Positions 60,272 through 64,000 of a stretch of DNA of 64,000 nt are shown here, in pieces. The translations under genes and the position numbers were made by a program. Origin of the DNA: Chitinophaga vietnamensis (GTDB taxonomy: Bacteria > Bacteroidota > Bacteroidia > Chitinophagales > Chitinophagaceae); contig NZ_CABHMS010000003.1 in NCBI RefSeq assembly GCF_902167635.1, positions 372,001-436,000 on the forward strand, read 5' to 3'. Positions within the stretch are counted from its first letter, which is position 1; each line of letters starts with the position of its first letter. The notes below the pieces were generated by a model that was not told the origin of the DNA, searched no databases, and worked only from the letters and a program-made list of their open reading frames with translations.

Positions 60272-62254
60272 ATGAAATCATTCATCACAGGGCTCCTCGG
60301 AGCCCTGTTGTTAACCAACATCACCTACGCTCAGAAACTCTACCAGATCCGCGCAGATACCGTCCGCATCTACAACGTATGCGATACCGCCGAACTGGTA
60401 ATCGAAAACCATACCCAGGGCGTTTCCGGCTTTCTTTTCAACAAAGGCAAGGGCCGCACGGAATTCAGGCGGGTACGTTTACAGAAAATAGGCAGCTCGC
60501 AAATTGCGATCACTGGCCAGGACACGCTGGACCTCAGCACCCTGCCGGGCATCAGCGGTATCGACACCATTTACCGCGAAGGCGATATGCTGAAATATGT
60601 AAAAAGAAATATCACTTATTCGCTGAAGGCGCCGGTAGCTACTTTTCTCGATGTGCCCTGGGGCACATCGAATCCTGTGGGGCAATATCCCAGTCAGCAG
60701 GTGACGGGTTTTGCTGCCTATACTTCGCCGGATATGCCGCTGAAATCGGAGCAGTCGCTGGCTAATCCCACTGCGGGCAACAACTATTATATTGGCCATG
60801 CAGTGGTGGATACCGGCCGCGGTTACCAGTTTGCGGTTAATTGGGATGGGGAAGACAAAGGACCTAATGGCGCTTTCATCAGAACAAAGGACGATACACA
60901 ACCGGCATGGTCATCCTGGCGGGAGCTGGTGTTCAAGGATTTTGCTGATGCCGCCTATGCGCGTAACGCCAATGTCTACACGAAAATAGCGCTCAATACA
61001 CCTGGTGCGGCTACGGTGGCCTGGGGTAATATCGTCAACGCGCCATCGGAAGCAGATGACCTCACTTCCGTTACCAACCGCAGTAACCAGACGGCCAACA
61101 AGATACATGTCAACAATATCTATGGCCCGGGCGCGCCTACGATCTCGCTGGCGGTAGGCGATTATGATTCCGGTATCAACTCGGAAGGCGACGGCTCGCT
61201 CACATTACGGGCAAATGGCCTGCAGGTGGCCAATTGGCAGCCTTTCAGTTTCAACTTCAACGTTGATCCAAGCGTTAAAGGCAACACGATATGGCATGCT
61301 GGCAACGATGCCAGCATTATCCGCCATCGTGGATATATAGACAGCCTAAGCCTGGACAATATGAGTGGCAAGAACGGCGTATACGGAGTGGCCTATACCG
61401 GCTATACCGCGAGCCTGCTCAATTTCTGCGCCACTGGTACCAGCACCGGCACCTTCCAGCTATGGCAAAATTATGATGGCGCTCTCCGATTCCGCAACAA
61501 AACCGACGACCGTGTATGGAATCCCTGGAAAGATATCTGGCATAGCGGCAATGTCACCTTCGGCACCTACGGTCCTAATGTAGCATTGAAGCTCGATGCA
61601 TCGGGCCAGATCAGTCACCGCAACTGGATACGTATACCCGATGGCTTTGGCTTATACACTGATGGCAATGCCTATTTCTTCAACAGCGCCCCCAATGCAT
61701 GGGGCTTCCGGCCACGCACAGGCAGCAGCAGCATGTTGCTGGATATCCAGATGCCCGACGGCAACAGCAGGGGAGGCTTCTACGGCGATATTGATGGTAA
61801 CATGGGCATCGTGAATGCTGGCGCCAATGGCTGGCGATTCAGGATGGATGTCAACAGCAAGGCTTACTTCTCCGGTGATGTCAGCGCCGCAGGAGGCAAC
61901 TTCACGCAGGCAGTATATGCACCGGGATTTTATCAGTCCTCGCTGCGCAGCCTCAAAAAAGATATCCAGCCGTTTAACAGCAATGCATTGGCTATCCTCC
62001 AGCAGGCGCAGGTGCGCACTTTCCGCTACAAGGCCGACACCGCCAATTATCGCAATATCGGTTTCATCGCCGATGAAGTGCCGGAAGAAATGGCCACACC
62101 CAAACACGACGGCGTGAATGAAGCCAACACCGTGGCATTGCTGGTGAAAGCAGTGCAGGAACTACAGGCAGAGAATAAAGCCCTGAAAGAACAGATGAAC
62201 AGGTTAGCATCTCAAATAGATATTATCCACCAGCAGAAAGAGAATAGCAAATGA
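60272..62254 (+). CDS. Exported tail-fibre-like protein with S74 chaperone domain
   Basis: The product is 660 residues with signal FITGLLGALLLTNITYAQ. Middle sections read like phage tail fibre: GNTIWHAGNDASI and DIWHSGNVTFG, WSSWRELVFKDFADAAYARN and VWNPWKD. The C-terminus (about 553-645) is an intramolecular chaperone of the endosialidase (S74) type: SLRSLKKDIQPFNSNALAIL, FRYKADTANYRNIGFIADEV and NTVALLVKAVQELQAENKAL, ending in a coiled coil. In phages this part trimerises the fibre and is then cleaved off. A Sec signal in front is atypical for a phage protein and suggests a surface adhesin. Confidence 0.8.
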   Translation: MKSFITGLLGALLLTNITYAQKLYQIRADTVRIYNVCDTAELVIENHTQGVSGFLFNKGKGRTEFRRVRLQKIGSSQIAITGQDTLDLSTLPGISGIDTIYREGDMLKYVKRNITYSLKAPVATFLDVPWGTSNPVGQYPSQQVTGFAAYTSPDMPLKSEQSLANPTAGNNYYIGHAVVDTGRGYQFAVNWDGEDKGPNGAFIRTKDDTQPAWSSWRELVFKDFADAAYARNANVYTKIALNTPGAATVAWGNIVNAPSEADDLTSVTNRSNQTANKIHVNNIYGPGAPTISLAVGDYDSGINSEGDGSLTLRANGLQVANWQPFSFNFNVDPSVKGNTIWHAGNDASIIRHRGYIDSLSLDNMSGKNGVYGVAYTGYTASLLNFCATGTSTGTFQLWQNYDGALRFRNKTDDRVWNPWKDIWHSGNVTFGTYGPNVALKLDASGQISHRNWIRIPDGFGLYTDGNAYFFNSAPNAWGFRPRTGSSSMLLDIQMPDGNSRGGFYGDIDGNMGIVNAGANGWRFRMDVNSKAYFSGDVSAAGGNFTQAVYAPGFYQSSLRSLKKDIQPFNSNALAILQQAQVRTFRYKADTANYRNIGFIADEVPEEMATPKHDGVNEANTVALLVKAVQELQAENKALKEQMNRLASQIDIIHQQKENSK

Positions 62255-63192
62255 AGAAAATATTGATCACCGCACTAACTGTATTGGGCTGGAATATGGC
62301 CATGGCACAGGATTTTTTAGCGCCGCACAGCTATATCATCCAGAAAGTGACACAGGGTTATTTTACCACCAAAGCTGGTGCTACCTTACCGAACGATAAT
62401 AAATGTATCACCAAGGCGGAGGCGATCAGTTATCTCAACATTGATCAAAGCTTTCTGCCGAAAGATGATCGCATGCCCTGGTTCTCGGAACTGGTGCCTT
62501 GCACGAACACGGCCACATTCTACGAAATGGCCACACAAAACGTATATGCCTGCTGTGGTACCTACATCTTTGGCGCCGGTTTCAATCCTAACCTGGAACA
62601 GGCCTGCAACAGCAACAAGATCAACGGTAATGCGTTCTGGAATGTGAATGCATCGGAACAATCGCTCTGTGGCGTGGCGCCCTGTCATACGGCTACCTTG
62701 CAAAGCGCTATGATGAGAACGGCTGTTAAGAAAGATACTATCATGCCTGTAGCCGCCAGATCGATGATGATGGCGGCTGCCAGCGCTTATGGCGGCCCGT
62801 TCAACAGGGCTGGCATCTGGGCGCAGGTGCCGGATGGGAAATGGGTATCTTTTTCTGTGCGACAGAATTTTACCAGGAGCGGCATCTATTACCTGGGCAT
62901 TGCAGCAGATAATATTTTCAAAGTGGCCGTAGATGGCGTACAGGTGGCCTATTACAGTTCTATCAACCAGGGCGCCTTTGAGATCTGGTATATCATCCCC
63001 ATCAATTTCACAGCAGGTATGCATACGGTTACCATCTCCGCAATGAATGATGCCGGTCCTGCCGGCGTGGCGGCAGAACTGTATAACAACACAGAAACGG
63101 AGATACGCAACGCCACCAGCTATAGCATGCTTAACCTCATGTTCTCCACAAAAGATATGAGAGGGAGTGCCTCTACATACATGTGCTATTAA
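62251..63192 (+). CDS. Exported hypothetical protein with PA14/jelly-roll-like fold
   Basis: The 313-residue protein overlaps the fibre gene by ATGA (62251-62254). It has signal ILITALTVLGWNMAMA. The first part carries several Cys residues (LVPCTNTATFYEMATQNVYA-CCGTY, LEQACNSN, LCGVAPCH). The second part, about 180-313, is a beta sandwich: GKWVSFSVRQNFTRSGIYYL, DNIFKVAVDGVQVAYYSS and AGMHTVTISAMNDAGPAGVA, similar to PA14-like lectin folds. I know no named family. Coupling to the fibre gene suggests a joint surface structure. Confidence 0.68.
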   Translation: MKKILITALTVLGWNMAMAQDFLAPHSYIIQKVTQGYFTTKAGATLPNDNKCITKAEAISYLNIDQSFLPKDDRMPWFSELVPCTNTATFYEMATQNVYACCGTYIFGAGFNPNLEQACNSNKINGNAFWNVNASEQSLCGVAPCHTATLQSAMMRTAVKKDTIMPVAARSMMMAAASAYGGPFNRAGIWAQVPDGKWVSFSVRQNFTRSGIYYLGIAADNIFKVAVDGVQVAYYSSINQGAFEIWYIIPINFTAGMHTVTISAMNDAGPAGVAAELYNNTETEIRNATSYSMLNLMFSTKDMRGSASTYMCY

Positions 63193-63194
63193 GC

Positions 63195-63279
63195 ATTTAC
63201 GGATTTTTTGATTTACGAATTTTTTGATTGATGGATAATCCGTCAATCAAAAAATTCGTAAATCAAAAAATCCGTAAAT
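63195..63279. repeat. 41-bp ATTTACGGATTT-type palindrome
   Basis: Bases 63195-63235 pair with 63239-63279 with one mismatch and a 3-nt loop. The arms begin ATTTACGGATTTTTTGATTT. It starts 2 bp after the stop of the preceding gene and runs to 12 bp before the next ATG, so it could be a terminator and also overlap the next promoter. Confidence 0.85.
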
Positions 63280-63282
63280 TTG
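63275..63282 (+). promoter_or_regulatory. Possible -7 element at the edge of the palindrome
   Basis: TAAATTTG matches TAnnTTTG. It is formed by the end of the palindrome's right arm, only 9 bp before the ATG at 63292, so a transcript from it would be almost leaderless. No -33 TTTG is visible. Confidence 0.35.
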
Positions 63283-63291
63283 AAATGCCCC

Positions 63292-64000
63292 ATGTCACAG
63301 TCAACCATGATAGCGCCCCAGGCTATATCTGATGCCACCCCTGCTGCTAACAGGGAAATACTTCCGCATGAAACAGAGATGGAATTGATGATGCCTGTAC
63401 CGGTATACGTTCAGCGTAAATGCGCTTGTGATGATGAAGATGAACCGCTGCAACGCCAGTCTATGGCGCCATTCACAGAAACCGTCAGTGCGGGCGCAGA
63501 ACGGCAGATCAACGAAAGCAGGGGAGGTGGCCATCGCCTGGATGCGCACACCCGCTCTTTCATGGAAAGCCGCTTTGATGCAGACTTCTCCGAAGTGCGG
63601 ATACACACCGGCCAGCAGGCTGCACAGCTATCGCAGGACTTGCACGCAGCTGCATTCACTGTTGGCAAGGATATCTATTTCAACGAAGGAAGATTTGCGC
63701 CCAATACCGCTGATGGCCGCCATCTGCTGGCGCATGAGCTTACGCATACTTTGCAGCAACCTGCGGCTACGCCTGCGATACAGCGAAGAACCATCCCGCA
63801 GGATTATGCTACTGCCGCTTTTGAAACCGGCCCGATCTGGGACGTGCACCTCGTTATTACCGGTGCGCCGGAAGGTGCCCGGGAAAATGTAACAGATTTT
63901 ATCAGCGCCTGCCAGGATGGTATCATGGCAGCAGCCCGCGCTTTGGGCACGCATCCTGCCGGCGCTTCCCGGCGCATACGTGTACGTATTCCTTATCGTG
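63292..64000 (+). CDS. DUF4157-domain protein with HExxH motif (3' end beyond window)
   Basis: The frame from ATG 63292 (MSQSTMIAPQAISD) is open to the window end, 236 codons. After a linker with a KCACDDED element comes a DUF4157 domain at about residues 80-155: LDAHTRSFMESRFDADFSEV, RIHTGQQAAQLSQDLHAAAF, DIYFNEGRFAPNT, and HLLAHELTHTLQQ with zincin residues His148, Glu149 and His152. There is no signal peptide. DUF4157 modules are often the N-terminal leader of effectors near extracellular contractile injection systems. The effector part would lie downstream, out of sight. Confidence 0.85.
   Translation, partial: MSQSTMIAPQAISDATPAANREILPHETEMELMMPVPVYVQRKCACDDEDEPLQRQSMAPFTETVSAGAERQINESRGGGHRLDAHTRSFMESRFDADFSEVRIHTGQQAAQLSQDLHAAAFTVGKDIYFNEGRFAPNTADGRHLLAHELTHTLQQPAATPAIQRRTIPQDYATAAFETGPIWDVHLVITGAPEGARENVTDFISACQDGIMAAARALGTHPAGASRRIRVRIPYR

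Noticed and set aside
1-64000. CRISPR array, rRNA operon, replication origin
   Set aside because: No regularly spaced direct repeats of CRISPR type, no rRNA sequence and no origin-type iterons were seen.

Overview
The window looks like a chromosome piece from a Bacteroidota bacterium, most likely a Chitinophaga-like member of the Chitinophagaceae. The evidence is TAnnTTTG-type -7 promoter elements in front of several genes, no obvious Shine-Dalgarno sites, a TonB-dependent receptor, DUF2723 and YceI proteins, and very large secreted RHS/YD proteins. No database search was possible; all family names come from reading the translations.

Layout. (1) 1-6458: the end of a DeoR-type regulator, a decayed AraC-type regulator gene, and a complete urease operon ureA-B-C-E-F-G-D that ends in a probable nickel transporter. 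(2) 6459-14034: a perfect 51-bp inverted repeat, a TonB receptor, a YceI protein, a B12-binding-type radical SAM protein, a DUF2314 protein and an ABC ATPase, separated by long palindromic intergenic elements. (3) 14045-14586: an ABC permease gene cut short, then tRNA-Leu(CAG). (4) 14588-27840: a 13.25-kb genomic island bounded by direct repeats of the tRNA 3' end and its terminator. It carries an IS3-family element, a six-gene chromate-resistance/efflux operon (chrB, chrA, TolC-like, RND pump, adaptor, YVTN propeller), a frameshifted DUF1259 gene, a regulator that fuses a ChrB domain to an AraC DNA-binding domain, and a frameshifted abortive-infection-like gene. No integrase is visible. (5) 27925-37402: an MmgE/PrpD fragment, an SDR oxidoreductase with a twin-arginine leader, a MarR/NTF2 pair, and assorted housekeeping or unknown genes including a large DUF2723 membrane protein. 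(6) 37535-60134: one long co-directional locus of exported proteins (outer-membrane barrel, PA14/RHS-like protein, Ig-like protein, small secreted proteins) that culminates in a 2770-residue RHS protein whose exchangeable C-terminus carries a full metzincin-type zinc motif, followed by a candidate immunity lipoprotein. (7) 60272-64000: an exported tail-fibre-like protein with an S74-type C-terminal chaperone domain, a secreted protein, and the start of a DUF4157/HExxH protein that runs off the window.

How it fits together. The urease block makes and matures a nickel enzyme and supplies its metal. In the island, two 45-bp near-identical elements stand in front of chrB-chrA and in front of the DUF1259 gene. 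Together with the ChrB-AraC fusion they suggest a small chromate-responsive regulon. The RHS locus looks like a polymorphic-toxin or surface-assembly system with a swapped-in metallopeptidase toxin tip.
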